A DNA stretch of 64,000 nucleotides, taken from positions 2,976,001 through 3,040,000 of the forward strand of contig NZ_OU963893.1 in NCBI RefSeq assembly GCF_918797525.1, read 5' to 3'. The stretch comes from an unidentified bacterial endosymbiont (GTDB lineage Bacteria; Pseudomonadota; Gammaproteobacteria; Enterobacterales; Enterobacteriaceae). Position numbers and translations under genes: made by a program. Positions within the stretch are counted from its first letter, which is position 1. Every line of letters begins with the position of its first letter. Below the pieces are notes generated by a model. That model worked only from the letters and a program-made list of their open reading frames with translations. It was not told the DNA's origin and searched no databases. Shown here piece by piece: positions 18,593 to 31,758 of this stretch.

Positions 18593-18724
18593 GTGTTTCA
18601 CCCCAACAAGACAGTAGGATCCTGGATGGCTGAAAATAACCAGGACCAGGTACTCATTCTCAATCAGAAATTGAGTGAGTTTGCCCCATCTATGCCCCAC
18701 GCTGTGGGATCGGATGGTTATTAA
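18593..18724 (+). pseudogene. Short C-terminal relic, possibly of a phage integrase
   Basis: A 43-codon open stretch without a proper start ends WMAENNQDQVLILNQKL, then SEFAPSMPHAVGSDGY and a stop. The tail resembles C-termini I associate with prophage integrases, but the piece is too short for certainty. It lies between the orphan gene and fliE and supports the view that this gap is a worn insertion site. Confidence 0.3.
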
Positions 18725-18750
18725 TTATAAATATCATTAGGTTATACAAT

Positions 18751-19065
18751 CTAAACTTGCATGCCCATCACTTCCTGATACGCAGACACCAGCTTATTCC
18801 TGACCTGAATCCCCATCTGCAGGGAAACGGACGATTTTTGTAAATCGGCCATCACATCGTTGAGCGCCACGCCCGGCTCGCCCAGGGTGAACTTCTCCGC
18901 CTGCGCACGCGCCGCGGTCTGAGTATCGCTGATACGGTCAAGAGCGGCATGCAGTTGCCCCGCAAAGCTGATGGACGGTTGTTGTTCTGCTACGTTCTGA
19001 TTACGGGCCGTCATCGCCGTTGCCTGCAACTGACTGATTACCCCTTCAATGCCCTGTATAGCCAT
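18751..19065 (-). CDS. fliE: Flagellar hook-basal body adaptor FliE
   Basis: FliE is exported first and joins the MS ring to the proximal rod. The 104-residue protein begins [20 protein letters not shown] and has the conserved C-terminal part ([40 protein letters not shown]). It is transcribed divergently from the fliF operon across a 229-base promoter region, as in E. coli. Confidence 0.97.
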   Translation of the reverse strand: MAIQGIEGVISQLQATAMTARNQNVAEQQPSISFAGQLHAALDRISDTQTAARAQAEKFTLGEPGVALNDVMADLQKSSVSLQMGIQVRNKLVSAYQEVMGMQV

Positions 19066-19294
19066 GTTTTCCCCCTGGATGGTTTTTTTATGGAGTCAAG
19101 ACTAACAGCTTGTCAATGAGATAATGGCGGCAAATAGCATGAAAAAACCAGGTTATTTGACGCATAGAAAATCCGGAATCATCAAATAATGGCAGGGCCA
19201 TCAATATGGAACATTTGTCGTGTTTGCCGACCCGGGAGCCAGTTTTGTTTCTCTACACGAATAACGTAAACCACCAGGATTTAAGAGGTGCGCA

Positions 19295-22676
<3,382 letters not shown>

Positions 22677-22677
<1 letters not shown>

Positions 22678-24047
22678 TGACCGCACGCCTCACCCGCTGG
22701 CTCAACACGCTTGATAGCGTCGAAGCAAAGATGGCGCAACTGCCGTCTGTTCGGCGTTATGGCCGCCTGACCCGCGCCACCGGTCTGGTATTAGAAGCCA
22801 CCGGTCTGCAGCTTCCGCTGGGCGCAACCTGCGTTATTGAACGTCAGGACGGTCTGGAAATGCGGGAAGTCGAAAGCGAAGTAGTGGGTTTTAACGGCCA
22901 ACGCCTGTTCCTGATGCCGCTTGAAGAGGTTGAAGGCGTGCTACCCGGCGCACGGGTGTATGCGAAAAACAGCGCCGGCGATGGTCTGCAAAGCGGCAAA
23001 CAGCTTCCCTTAGGGCCAGCGCTGCTCGGTCGGGTGCTGGACGGCAGCGGTAAACCGCTTGACGGCCTGCCCTCTCCGGATACCACCGAAACCGGAGCGC
23101 TGATCACTCAACCGTTTAACCCTCTGCAGCGAACCCCTATCGAGCATGTACTGGATACCGGCGTTCGCCCGATTAACGCGCTCTTAACCGTGGGCCGTGG
23201 CCAGCGAATGGGGCTTTTCGCCGGTTCGGGGGTCGGGAAATCGGTCCTGCTCGGCATGATGGCGCGCTATACCCAGGCGGACGTCATTGTCGTGGGGCTT
23301 ATCGGTGAGCGTGGTCGTGAAGTTAAAGACTTCATCGAAAATATTTTGGGTGCGGAAGGCCGCGCCCGCTCGGTGGTCATCGCCGCACCGGCGGATGTTT
23401 CACCACTACTGCGTATGCAGGGCGCAGCCTATGCCACCCGCATCGCAGAAGATTTCCGAGACCGTGGTCAACACGTACTGCTGATCATGGACTCTCTGAC
23501 CCGTTACGCGATGGCCCAGCGTGAAATCGCCCTCGCCATCGGTGAGCCGCCAGCCACCAAAGGTTATCCCCCTTCGGTCTTTGCCAGGCTCCCGGCCCTG
23601 GTTGAACGCGCGGGGAACGGCATCAGCGGCGGCGGATCTATTACCGCTTTCTATACGGTTTTGACCGAAGGCGACGACCAACAGGACCCGATTGCCGATT
23701 CCGCGCGTGCAATCCTCGACGGGCACATTGTGTTATCCCGTCGTCTGGCCGAAGCCGGACACTACCCGGCCATTGATATTGAAGCATCAATCAGCCGTGC
23801 CATGACGGCGCTGATTACCGAGAAGCACTACGCTCGCGTGCGTAACTTCAAACAACTGCTTTCCAGCTTCCAGCGTAACCGCGACCTGGTGAGCGTGGGC
23901 GCGTATGCCAAAGGCAGCGACCCGATGCTCGATAAAGCGATTACCCTGTGGCCGCAACTGGAAGCCTTTTTACAACAAGCTATTTTTGAACGCGCCGACT
24001 GGGAAGATTCAATCCAGGCTCTGGATCTGATTTTCCCGGAGGTGTAA
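22677..24047 (+). CDS. fliI: Flagellar type III export ATPase
   Basis: FliI is the hexameric F1-beta-like ATPase of the export machine. The start at [13 protein letters not shown] gives 456 residues, matching the family; the alternative start 10 codons upstream lies inside fliH. Walker [12 protein letters not shown] is at about residue 177-187, Walker B near [12 protein letters not shown], with the catalytic glutamate in [10 protein letters not shown]. The C-terminal domain contacts FliJ. fliJ follows after 21 bases. Confidence 0.98.
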
Positions 24048-24068
24048 CAGAGGTGGAGGGCGAAGGTC

Positions 24069-24512
24069 ATGGCGCAAAACAGCGCGTTATCAACGCTAAA
24101 GGATCTGGCTGAAAAAGAGGTTGATGATGCCGCATTGCAGCTTGGCGCCATGCGGCGCGGGTGCCAGGCGGCTGAAGAGCAATTGAAGATGTTAATTGAC
24201 TATCAGCATGAATACCGCACCAACCTCAATACCGACATGACACAGGGCATTGGAAGCCAGCGCTGGATTAACTATCAGCAGTTTATCCAGACCCTGGAGA
24301 AGGCGATAGAGCAGCACCGCCTGCAGCTAAACCAGTGGACCCAAAAAGTCGATTCCGCGCTGGATTTCTGGCGGGAGAAAAAGCAGCGGCTGCAGGCCTG
24401 GCAGACCTTACAGGACCGGCAGATAGCGGCAGCGACCCTGGCGGAAAACCGCCAGGATCAGAAGAAAATGGATGAATTCGCCCAGCGCGCATCAATGAGG
24501 AAACCAGAATGA
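24069..24512 (+). CDS. fliJ: Flagellar export chaperone and ATPase rotor FliJ
   Basis: FliJ is the coiled-coil stalk of the FliI ring and a chaperone-escort protein, structurally like F1-gamma. The 147-residue protein is almost wholly helical and highly charged ([37 protein letters not shown]), without signal or membrane segments. It overlaps fliK by 4 bases (ATGA type). Confidence 0.96.
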   Translation: MAQNSALSTLKDLAEKEVDDAALQLGAMRRGCQAAEEQLKMLIDYQHEYRTNLNTDMTQGIGSQRWINYQQFIQTLEKAIEQHRLQLNQWTQKVDSALDFWREKKQRLQAWQTLQDRQIAAATLAENRQDQKKMDEFAQRASMRKPE

Positions 24513-25714
24513 TCACACTGCAACAACTGCTGATGACCGGGAGCGACACCTCAGGCGCCACGCAGACGGGGAAAGACGCCGGGGAGGCTCAAGGCTTTCT
24601 CTCGCTGCTGGCGGGCGCGTTAACCGACGCAACCGGCCAGGGCAAAGATGCGCCGCTGAACCTGGCAGACCTGAAAGCGGCTGGCGGCAAGCGGGCTAAC
24701 GCTGTGCAACAGGCCGGGGTCGATAAGACACTGCAGGCAAAAATTGCCGATCTGTTGGCACGTCAGTCCTCACTTTCCGCCGATGACACGCCAGAGATCG
24801 CCTCGCTTCAGACCCTCGTATCTGGCCTTGCGCCCGCGTCGAACGGTGACGCCCTGAAGTCGCTGGCGTCCGCGACAGCAAAAGATGACGATCTGAGCGC
24901 AGAAGAACTGGCGGGGTTAAGCGCGCTGATGGCGATGCTCCCCCACCAGCAAACATCTGTCGCGGTTGCCGGCAAGACGACCCGCGCTGAGGGCATTGCC
25001 GCGCAGTCACTGGCCCTGCCTTCAACTGCAGTGATGCAAAACGGCACGGGGCAACAGACGTTGAAAAACCCTCAGCCAGCCTTGCACGACCCGGCGCAAC
25101 ACCTTGATACCGCTCAGCCGGTCAATACTTCAGCAACGCCGGTTGTGGCCGCCGCCGAGAAGCAGGACCTCGCCAGTTCATCTTCGTCTGCCGCCCCAAC
25201 CGCCACCCTGGCCCCTGTGGTCTCAGGCCTGGCAACTTCGCAGCCTGCCGCCACCGTAGCCACTGCGCCGGTATTAAGCCAGCCGCTGGGTACGCCCGAA
25301 TGGCAACAGAACCTGAGCCAGCACATTACGCTGTTCACCCGACAGGGACAGCAAACGGCGGAACTGCGTTTGCATCCGGAAGACCTCGGCCAGGTGCAAA
25401 TTTCGCTTAAGCTTGATGATAACCAGGCGCAACTGCAAATGGTGTCTGCGCACAGCCACGTGCGCGCGGCACTGGAAGCTGCACTGCCGATGTTGCGGAC
25501 GTCTCTGGCTGAAAGCGGTATTCAGCTTTCACAAAGCAGCGTCAGCAGCGAAAGCTTTGCCGGTCAGCAACAGTCGTCCTCTGGGCAGCAGCAACAGGCC
25601 TCACGTTCCGGCCATGATGGGCGCTTTAATGAAGAGAGCGATGAATTACTGCCGACACCTGGCGCCCTGCAATCCGTGGCCCGCGGAAACGGTGCCGTGG
25701 ACATTTTCGCCTAA
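24509..25714 (+). CDS. fliK: Flagellar hook-length control protein
   Basis: FliK is secreted during hook assembly, acts as a molecular ruler and then switches export specificity through FlhB. The 401-residue protein is somewhat longer than E. coli FliK (about 375). The N-terminal and middle part is Ala/Ser/Gln/Pro-rich and poorly conserved, as expected for the ruler. The C-terminal type III substrate-switching domain is clear ([38 protein letters not shown]). A Gln-rich tail follows. The gene ends 106 bases before fliL. Confidence 0.96.
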   Translation: MITLQQLLMTGSDTSGATQTGKDAGEAQGFLSLLAGALTDATGQGKDAPLNLADLKAAGGKRANAVQQAGVDKTLQAKIADLLARQSSLSADDTPEIASLQTLVSGLAPASNGDALKSLASATAKDDDLSAEELAGLSALMAMLPHQQTSVAVAGKTTRAEGIAAQSLALPSTAVMQNGTGQQTLKNPQPALHDPAQHLDTAQPVNTSATPVVAAAEKQDLASSSSSAAPTATLAPVVSGLATSQPAATVATAPVLSQPLGTPEWQQNLSQHITLFTRQGQQTAELRLHPEDLGQVQISLKLDDNQAQLQMVSAHSHVRAALEAALPMLRTSLAESGIQLSQSSVSSESFAGQQQSSSGQQQQASRSGHDGRFNEESDELLPTPGALQSVARGNGAVDIFA

Positions 25715-25820
25715 ACGCCAGAGGTAGCGTGATTATCCTCGTCTTTTCCACGCTTTGAGATATGCCGGACACGGGATAATCTTTCTATTAAGCTGTACCG
25801 AAACAGGAAGCTCGTATCAG

Positions 25821-26291
25821 ATGACAGACTCCGTTATCACCAAAAAAAGTAAGCGTTCCATCTGGATCCCGCTGCTGGTGTTGATCACGCTCACCGCCTG
25901 CGCTACTGCGGGCTACAGTTACTGGCGTATGCAGCAGGAACCGTCCTCTGCGTCAGCCAAATCCGAACCGCCACCGCCGCCGACTCCGGTGTTTTTTCCA
26001 CTGGATACCTTCACCGTTAATCTGGGCGATGCGGATCGCGTGCTGTATGTTGGCATTACGCTGCGCCTGAAAGACGAAGCGACCCGTTCTCGTCTGAACG
26101 ATTACCTTCCTGAAGTGCGTAGCCGTCTTCTGCTGCTGTTCTCTCGTCAGGACGCTTCAACGCTTGCCACCGACGACGGTAAGCAAAAACTGGTCGATGC
26201 CATCAAGCAAACGCTGGCGACCCCCCTGGTAAATGGCCAACCAAAGCAGGAAGTCACTGACGTTCTGTATACAGCCTTCATTCTGCGGTAA
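25821..26291 (+). CDS. fliL: Flagellar basal body-associated protein FliL
   Basis: FliL surrounds the stator units and supports torque under load. I start it at [13 protein letters not shown] (156 residues); the frame is open 22 codons further but that stretch is not conserved. One N-terminal membrane helix ([20 protein letters not shown]) is followed by a Pro-rich linker and the periplasmic stomatin-like domain ([20 protein letters not shown]). It is first of fliLMNOPQR in this operon and lies 4 bases from fliM. Confidence 0.96.
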   Translation: MTDSVITKKSKRSIWIPLLVLITLTACATAGYSYWRMQQEPSSASAKSEPPPPPTPVFFPLDTFTVNLGDADRVLYVGITLRLKDEATRSRLNDYLPEVRSRLLLLFSRQDASTLATDDGKQKLVDAIKQTLATPLVNGQPKQEVTDVLYTAFILR

Positions 26292-26295
26292 CGAC

Positions 26296-27300
26296 ATGGG
26301 CGACAGTATTCTTTCTCAGGCAGAAATCGATGCGTTGCTTAACGGCGACAGCGATAAAAGTGATGTGCCGCAACCGGGGCTGACCAGTGACGACCATATT
26401 CGTCCCTATGACCCGAATACCCAGCGCCGCGTGGTACGTGAGCGTCTGCAGGCGCTGGAGATCATCAACGAACGTTTTGCGCGCCAGTTCCGTATGGGGC
26501 TGTTTAACCTGCTGCGTCGAAGTCCGGATATCTCCGTCGGCGCGATCCGTATACAGCCTTATCTTGAGTTTGCCCGCAACCTGCCGGTGCCGACCAACCT
26601 TAACCTTATCCATCTCAAACCGCTGCGCGGCACCGGGCTGGTGGTGTTTTCGCCAAGCCTGGTATTTATAGCGGTGGATAACTTGTTCGGTGGCGACGGG
26701 CGTTTTCCGACCAAGGTCGAAGGACGCGAGTTCACCCATACCGAGCAGCGGGTTATTAACCGCATGCTGAAGCTGGCGCTGGAGTCGTATAGCGACGCGT
26801 GGAAGGCGATTAACCCGCTGGAAGTGGAGTACGTTCGTTCCGAGATGCAGGTGAAATTTACCAATATCACCACTTCGCCGAACGATATCGTGGTTAACAC
26901 GCCATTCCATGTGGAGATCGGTAATCTGACCGGTGAGTTTAACATCTGCCTGCCGTTCAGCATGATTGAACCGCTGCGCGAACTGCTGGTTAACCCTCCG
27001 CTGGAAAACTCCCGCAACGAGGACCAGAACTGGCGCGAAAACCTGGTACGCCAGGTGCAGCATTCCCAGCTTGAGCTGGTGGCGAGTTTTGCCGATATCC
27101 CACTGAGGTTATCCCAGATACTGAAATTACAACCCGGCGATGTTCTGCCGATAGAAAAACCCGACCGCATTATTGCCCATGTGGATGGTGTCCCGGTGCT
27201 GACCAGTCAGTATGGCACCCTTAACGGCCAGTATGCGTTACGCGTTGAGCACTTGATCAACCCGATATTGAATTCGCTGAATGAGGAACAGCCCAAATGA
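26296..27300 (+). CDS. fliM: Flagellar motor switch protein FliM
   Basis: FliM is the C-ring protein that binds CheY-phosphate and sets rotation direction. The start MGDSILSQAEIDALLNGDS gives 334 residues, as in E. coli, and contains the CheY-binding N-terminal motif (LSQAEIDALL). The middle CheC-like domain (about 45-230) and the C-terminal SPOA domain (about 250-320) follow. It overlaps fliN by 4 bases. Confidence 0.98.
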   Translation: MGDSILSQAEIDALLNGDSDKSDVPQPGLTSDDHIRPYDPNTQRRVVRERLQALEIINERFARQFRMGLFNLLRRSPDISVGAIRIQPYLEFARNLPVPTNLNLIHLKPLRGTGLVVFSPSLVFIAVDNLFGGDGRFPTKVEGREFTHTEQRVINRMLKLALESYSDAWKAINPLEVEYVRSEMQVKFTNITTSPNDIVVNTPFHVEIGNLTGEFNICLPFSMIEPLRELLVNPPLENSRNEDQNWRENLVRQVQHSQLELVASFADIPLRLSQILKLQPGDVLPIEKPDRIIAHVDGVPVLTSQYGTLNGQYALRVEHLINPILNSLNEEQPK

Positions 27301-27710
27301 GTGACATAAACAATCCGTCCGATGAAAACAGCGGAGCACTGGACGATCTGTGGGCTGACGCGTTAAACGAGCAACAATCCACCCCGAATAAAAGCGCGGC
27401 GGATGCGGTATTCCAGCAGCTAGGTGGTGGCGACGTCAGCGGCACGCTGCAGGACATTGACCTGATCATGGATATCCCGGTTAAGCTGACCGTTGAGCTT
27501 GGCCGCACCCGGATGACCATCAAAGAGCTGCTGCGTCTGACGCAAGGTTCCGTGGTGGCTCTTGACGGTCTGGCCGGTGAGCCGCTGGATATTTTGATTA
27601 ACGGCTATCTGATTGCCCAGGGTGAAGTGGTGGTGGTCGCCGATAAATACGGTGTGCGTATCACTGACATCATTACCCCTTCTGAACGCATGCGTCGCCT
27701 GAGCCGTTAA
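27297..27710 (+). CDS. fliN: Flagellar motor switch protein FliN
   Basis: FliN forms the lower C ring and binds FliH-FliI. The 137-residue protein has an acidic, variable N-terminus and the conserved C-terminal SPOA domain (MDIPVKLTVELGRTRMTIKE, then GSVVALDGLAGEPLDILING). fliO starts 3 bases after its stop. Confidence 0.98.
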   Translation: MSDINNPSDENSGALDDLWADALNEQQSTPNKSAADAVFQQLGGGDVSGTLQDIDLIMDIPVKLTVELGRTRMTIKELLRLTQGSVVALDGLAGEPLDILINGYLIAQGEVVVVADKYGVRITDIITPSERMRRLSR

Positions 27711-27712
27711 GC

Positions 27713-28087
27713 ATGAAAACCCAGGCAACGGTATCACAACCCCAGGCGGTTCCCGATTCACCGCTGCTCCAGGTGAGCGGTGCATTGTTCGGTATTATTG
27801 CCTTTATTCTTATCGCCGCATGGCTGGCGAAGCGTTTTGGTCTGGCGGGTAAAACTGCCAGTACCCGAGGCCTGAAGGTCAGCGCCAGCGCGGCCCTGGG
27901 GCCTCGCGAGCGGGTGGTCATTGTCGACGTGGATGATGCGCGCCTGGTACTGGGCATTACCGCATCCAACATTAACGTCTTACATAAACTGCCGCCAGCC
28001 CCTGTCCCGGATGACGAGAGCGCAGAAACCCCTGCGGATTTTCAGTCCGTGATGAAGAGTTTGCTCACGCGTTCCGGGAGATCCTGA
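27713..28087 (+). CDS. fliO: Flagellar biosynthesis protein FliO
   Basis: FliO is a small bitopic membrane protein that assists assembly of the FliP ring of the export gate. The 124-residue protein has one transmembrane helix at about 22-42 ([18 protein letters not shown]) and a cytoplasmic domain with the family motif ([32 protein letters not shown]). Its final base is the first of the fliP ATG (TGATG). Confidence 0.95.
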   Translation: MKTQATVSQPQAVPDSPLLQVSGALFGIIAFILIAAWLAKRFGLAGKTASTRGLKVSASAALGPRERVVIVDVDDARLVLGITASNINVLHKLPPAPVPDDESAETPADFQSVMKSLLTRSGRS

Positions 28088-28824
28088 TGCGCCGTTTGCT
28101 ATCCCTTACGCTTGGAGGCGCTGCCCTGTTTGCTCCCGCCGTCTATGCGCAACTGCCAGGCCTTATCTCAACGCCGATTGCCGGCGGTGGTCAGAGCTGG
28201 TCGCTGCCGGTGCAGACGCTGGTATTCATCACCTCGCTGACGTTTATTCCGGCGATTTTACTGATGATGACCAGCTTCACCCGCATAATCATTGTCTTTG
28301 GCTTGCTGCGAAATGCGCTGGGCACGCCCTCTGCGCCGCCTAACCAGGTTCTACTGGGCTTAGCCCTGTTTTTGACCTTTTTTATTATGTCGCCGGTTAT
28401 CGATAAGATTTATACCGACGCTTATCAGCCGTTCAGCGAAGATAAGATTTCCATGCAGGTGGCGCTGGAAAAAGGGGCCCAACCGCTGCGTGAATTTATG
28501 CTGCGTCAAACCCGGGAAGCGGATCTGGCGCTGTTTGCGCGCCTGTCTAACACCGGCGAACTGCAGGGGCCGGAGGCCGTGCCGATGCGCATTTTGCTGC
28601 CCGCCTACGTTACCAGCGAGCTGAAAACCGCCTTTCAGATTGGTTTTACTATCTTTATTCCCTTCCTGATTATCGACCTGGTGATCGCCAGCGTCCTGAT
28701 GGCGCTCGGTATGATGATGGTGCCACCGGCCACCATTGCTCTGCCTTTTAAGATCATGTTGTTTGTACTGGTCGACGGCTGGCAATTGCTGGTCAGTTCG
28801 CTGGCGCAGAGTTTCTACACTTAA
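28087..28824 (+). CDS. fliP: Flagellar export gate protein FliP
   Basis: FliP is the core of the FliP5-FliQ4-FliR1 export gate. The 245-residue precursor has a cleavable signal peptide ([22 protein letters not shown]), four membrane segments and the family signature [18 protein letters not shown]. It lies directly after fliO and 10 bases before fliQ. Confidence 0.98.
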   Translation: MRRLLSLTLGGAALFAPAVYAQLPGLISTPIAGGGQSWSLPVQTLVFITSLTFIPAILLMMTSFTRIIIVFGLLRNALGTPSAPPNQVLLGLALFLTFFIMSPVIDKIYTDAYQPFSEDKISMQVALEKGAQPLREFMLRQTREADLALFARLSNTGELQGPEAVPMRILLPAYVTSELKTAFQIGFTIFIPFLIIDLVIASVLMALGMMMVPPATIALPFKIMLFVLVDGWQLLVSSLAQSFYT

Positions 28825-28834
28825 GGAGCGCGCA

Positions 28835-29104
28835 ATGACGCCAGAATCGGTGATGATGATGGGCACGGAATCGATGAAAGTCGCGATTGCCGTTGCCGCT
28901 CCCCTGCTGCTGGTTGCGCTGGTAACCGGTCTGATTATCAGTATTCTGCAGGCCGCCACGCAGATTAACGAAATGACGTTGTCGTTTATTCCGAAAATTA
29001 TCGCGGTGTTCGTGGCGATTATCGTCGCCGGCCCCTGGATGTTGAACCTGTTGTTGGACTATATGCGCAATTTGTTTACCAATCTGCCGTATATCATCGG
29101 CTGA
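28835..29104 (+). CDS. fliQ: Flagellar export gate protein FliQ
   Basis: FliQ is the 89-residue, two-helix component of the export gate. I start it at [17 protein letters not shown] after an AAGGAG ribosome-binding site; the frame is open further upstream inside fliP. The two hydrophobic hairpin helices are at about 16-40 and 52-75, with the family sequence [16 protein letters not shown] between them. Confidence 0.97.
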   Translation: MTPESVMMMGTESMKVAIAVAAPLLLVALVTGLIISILQAATQINEMTLSFIPKIIAVFVAIIVAGPWMLNLLLDYMRNLFTNLPYIIG

Positions 29105-29111
29105 TACGACG

Positions 29112-29897
29112 ATGCTGCACTTCACCAGTGACCAGTGGGTACAGTGGCTTGGCGTCTATTTCTGGCCTATGCTGCGCATCCTGGCGCTCATCTCCACCGC
29201 CCCTCTTCTCAGTGAGAAGTCGATTCCTAAGCGCGTGAAAGTAGGGTTGGGTATCATCATTACCCTTATCGTCGCCCCTTCTCTGCCGCCCGTGGATATT
29301 CCCATTTTCTCGGCGAATGCGGTATGGGTAGCGCTACAGCAGGTGATGATTGGCGTTGCCGTGGGCTTTACCATGCAACTCGCCTTCGCCGCAGTACGTA
29401 CCGCCGGTGAGCTGATTGGCCTGCAGATGGGGTTATCATTTGCGACCTTTGTTGACCCTGGCAGCCACCTCAATATGCCGGTTCTGGCGCGCATCATCGA
29501 CCTGCTGGCGATGCTGCTGTTTCTGTCGTTCAACGGTCACTTATGGCTTATTTCCATGCTGGTGGATACCTTCCACACCCTGCCAATTGGCGAGCACCCG
29601 GTCAACAGCAATGCGTTTCTGGCTCTGGTTCGCGCCGCCGGGCTTATTTTTCTCAACGGATTGATGCTGGCGCTGCCCATCATTACCCTGCTACTGACCG
29701 TCAATCTTGCGTTAGGATTACTTAACCGCATGGCACCACAGCTGTCGGTATTTGTCATTGGTTTTCCGGTAACCCTGACGGTGGGGCTATTATTAATGTC
29801 TTTGTTAATGCCACTTATCGCTCCGTTCTGTGAACATTTATTCAGCGAGATATACAACCTGTTAGCCGATATTGTCAGCGAACTTCCCGGCAAATAG
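29112..29897 (+). CDS. fliR: Flagellar export gate protein FliR
   Basis: FliR is the single-copy subunit that closes the FliP-FliQ-FliR gate. The 261-residue membrane protein shows about six hydrophobic segments and the family motifs [20 protein letters not shown] and [16 protein letters not shown]. It is the last gene of the fliF-fliR string. No T-rich terminator is obvious before the rcsA promoter region. Confidence 0.97.
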   Translation: MLHFTSDQWVQWLGVYFWPMLRILALISTAPLLSEKSIPKRVKVGLGIIITLIVAPSLPPVDIPIFSANAVWVALQQVMIGVAVGFTMQLAFAAVRTAGELIGLQMGLSFATFVDPGSHLNMPVLARIIDLLAMLLFLSFNGHLWLISMLVDTFHTLPIGEHPVNSNAFLALVRAAGLIFLNGLMLALPIITLLLTVNLALGLLNRMAPQLSVFVIGFPVTLTVGLLLMSLLMPLIAPFCEHLFSEIYNLLADIVSELPGK

Positions 29898-29924
29898 CAG
29901 CCCCTACTTTTGATAGTGTTTTTC

Positions 29925-29938
29925 TGAGGATATTCCTA
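29925..29938 (+). promoter_or_regulatory. Candidate RcsAB box, distal
   Basis: TGAGGATATTCCTA differs at two positions from the RcsAB box consensus TAAGAATATTCCTA. It lies about 255 bases upstream of the rcsA start and 28 bases after fliR. Confidence 0.5.
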
Positions 29939-30028
29939 AAATTAAAGTTGAGAAACATCTACCAGGATATATCTGACGCGGTTTAAATGTTTCTAACCAT
30001 CTCACAATACTTAATATTTACTTTACTT

Positions 30029-30042
30029 TAAGAAGATTCCTG
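30029..30042 (+). promoter_or_regulatory. RcsAB box of rcsA, proximal
   Basis: TAAGAAGATTCCTG differs at two positions from the RcsAB box TAAGAATATTCCTA. Positioned about 150 bases upstream of the rcsA start, it fits the site by which RcsA with RcsB activates its own promoter in E. coli and Klebsiella. Confidence 0.65.
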
Positions 30043-30193
30043 GCAAATTATACGTAACTTTACGGGATAGTGAGTTCGCCTGAAAGTCTTTGTCATGCTC
30101 ACAGGTTTTATTACTTTTTTCCATCCCGTATGGCTGTTTATGAGCTCTCAGGCAGATGGTGAATTATCGTTACGCATTGAGTGAGGGTATGCC

Positions 30194-30817
30194 ATGTCAA
30201 CGATCATTATGGATTTATGCAGTTACACCCGGCTGGGGTTAACCGGGTATCTGGTCAGCAGAGGGGTAAGAAAGAGAGACATCAACGATGCACACACCGT
30301 TGACGAACTCGAAGCCGCTTGTAATCTCCACAAGCCAGGCGTGGTGTTTATTAATGAGGACTGTTTTATTCACGACCCAGCCAACAGTCAGCATATTAAG
30401 CAAATCATTAATCAGCATCCTGGAACCTTGTTTATTGTTTTTATGGCGATCGCCAACATCCATTTTGATGAGTATTTGTTGGTGCGTAAAAATTTATTGA
30501 TCAGTTCTAAGTCGATAAAACCCGAGTCGCTGGATGCCATTTTGGGCGATTATTTGAATAAAGAAGTTAAGAATGTAGGAGCAGTTAACTTGCCCACGCT
30601 ATCATTAAGCAGAACTGAATCAAGTATGCTGAGAATGTGGATGGCAGGACAAGGAACTATTCAAATTTCAGACCAGATGAATATCAAAGCTAAAACTGTT
30701 TCGTCGCATAAAGGAAATATCAAACGGAAAATTAAAACACATAATAAGCAAGTGATCTACCACGTGGTTCGCTTGACCGATAATGTGACAAATGGAATTT
30801 TCGTCAATATGCGCTAG
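30194..30817 (+). CDS. rcsA: Transcriptional activator of capsule synthesis RcsA
   Basis: RcsA is the unstable auxiliary partner of RcsB: the heterodimer activates capsule (colanic acid) genes and represses flhDC. The 207-residue protein begins [20 protein letters not shown], has an N-terminal receiver-like region without the phospho-Asp pocket, and a C-terminal LuxR-type helix-turn-helix (about 135-195: [34 protein letters not shown]). It is a known Lon substrate in E. coli. Translation of rcsA is not itself a DsrA target, but DsrA, encoded 650 bases downstream, raises rcsA expression by silencing H-NS. Confidence 0.97.
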   Translation: MSTIIMDLCSYTRLGLTGYLVSRGVRKRDINDAHTVDELEAACNLHKPGVVFINEDCFIHDPANSQHIKQIINQHPGTLFIVFMAIANIHFDEYLLVRKNLLISSKSIKPESLDAILGDYLNKEVKNVGAVNLPTLSLSRTESSMLRMWMAGQGTIQISDQMNIKAKTVSSHKGNIKRKIKTHNKQVIYHVVRLTDNVTNGIFVNMR

Positions 30818-30844
30818 TTGACCTCAAGCCTCTGTCCCCACATG

Positions 30845-30869
30845 ATCTCTGGCCTTGCCAGAGATTTTT
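30845..30869 (+). terminator. Intrinsic terminator of rcsA
   Basis: ATCTCTGGC and GCCAGAGAT form a nine-pair stem with a three-base loop followed by TTTT, 28 bases past the rcsA stop. Confidence 0.85.
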
Positions 30870-30884
30870 GCTTTTACAGCAGAA

Positions 30885-30910
30885 GTCGGGCACGCTGCTT
30901 GCCACCCGAC
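30885..30910. repeat. REP-like palindrome between rcsA and dsrB
   Basis: GTCGGGCA and TGCCACCCGAC arms form an imperfect palindrome between convergent rcsA and dsrB, of the same general type as the element at 16626-16653. Confidence 0.55.
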
Positions 30911-30916
30911 GCCATG

Positions 30917-31105
30917 CTATTCTGCTTTTTCCACGAAGATGCCATCCGCATGGCCGAGTTCGTTAAAGAACCAAATGCCGAGCGGGTAATCCTCCAGTGA
31001 TACCAGGTACATCGTGCCTTCACTAAACTCTTCAATTGCCAGCACCACCCCCGGGCGGCGTGGCCCCCCGTCGGTTTTGACAGTGACCCGTTCGTTGATC
31101 TTCAT
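30917..31105 (-). CDS. dsrB: Small protein DsrB
   Basis: DsrB is a 62-residue protein of unknown function conserved next to rcsA. I start it at [17 protein letters not shown], preceded by AGGAGG; the frame is open upstream but that is not conserved. The protein is a small beta-rich domain ([30 protein letters not shown]). It is related in size and style to YodC further on. In E. coli it is reported as sigma-S and DsrA-influenced; I see no proof here. Confidence 0.94.
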   Translation of the reverse strand: MKINERVTVKTDGGPRRPGVVLAIEEFSEGTMYLVSLEDYPLGIWFFNELGHADGIFVEKAE

Positions 31106-31233
31106 ACGTTCCTCCTGTGGTTTTGAGCCAGTGTAGAACAAAACGCAAAGACGCACATCGCCACCGGGCGCGAATGCCGTTTTTGTGGGCAGTCTATACT
31201 CATTACTGGACACGGTTAAATGAGGTACCCGTA

Positions 31234-31461
31234 ATGAAGACCGAAAAAGAGTATAGCGACACGATTAAGCGCGATGTTGAGGTGGATGTCGATGCCCTGC
31301 TTGCCGCCATTAACGAGATCAGCGAATCCGAAGTGCGCCGTACGGATAAAGATTCCGAATGCGTGATGGTGAACGGGCGGGATTACCACACCTACCGCGA
31401 ACTGGCAGAAGCCTTCGAGCTGGATATCCACGACTTTAGCGTTTCTGAAGCCAATCGCTAG
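31234..31461 (+). CDS. yodD: Stress-induced small protein YodD
   Basis: YodD is a 75-residue acidic cytoplasmic protein; in E. coli it is reported to be induced by peroxide and acid stress and its biochemical role is unknown. I start it at [18 protein letters not shown] and read through to [12 protein letters not shown], both as in the family. The open frame extends 39 codons upstream without conservation. It is divergent from dsrB and convergent with the dsrA RNA, whose terminator begins 3 bases after its stop. Confidence 0.93.
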   Translation: MKTEKEYSDTIKRDVEVDVDALLAAINEISESEVRRTDKDSECVMVNGRDYHTYRELAEAFELDIHDFSVSEANR

Positions 31462-31464
31462 GCG

Positions 31465-31555
31465 AAAAAAATCCCGGTCATGGGGATGACCGGGATCAAG
31501 CTTGCGTATGCAAGAAGCACTTGAAAATTCGTTACATCAGGAAACCTGACGTGGG
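31465..31555 (-). ncRNA. dsrA: Small regulatory RNA DsrA
   Basis: On the minus strand this stretch has the DsrA pattern: a first stem-loop (CGTCAGG-TTT-CCTGATG), the conserved unpaired region GTAACGAATTTT that pairs with the rpoS leader, a second stem (CTTCTTGC / GCAAG) that targets hns, and a GC-rich terminator hairpin (ATCCCGGTC / GACCGGGAT) with seven T. Length is about 91 bases against 87 in E. coli. It is Hfq-dependent in E. coli, opening rpoS translation in the cold and silencing hns. Upstream boxes TTGTCA and TAATGT with a 17-base spacer could be its promoter. Position between yodD and rcsA is standard. Confidence 0.92.
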
Positions 31556-31758
31556 TGCAACATTATCCTTACCAGATTTATCTGACAAGCATATATTCTC
31601 CAGGCGAATATTATATTTGATACAAGTGATTAATTATTATGAGTAGTACCATGGGCGTGATGCGGGTTTGGCGGGATCGGTTCCCCGGGCCATTACCGGC
31701 GCCGTCGCTTTTTTTAGGATAATTCTTAGAAAATAGTTAGCATTTATTGGGGGCCTTT

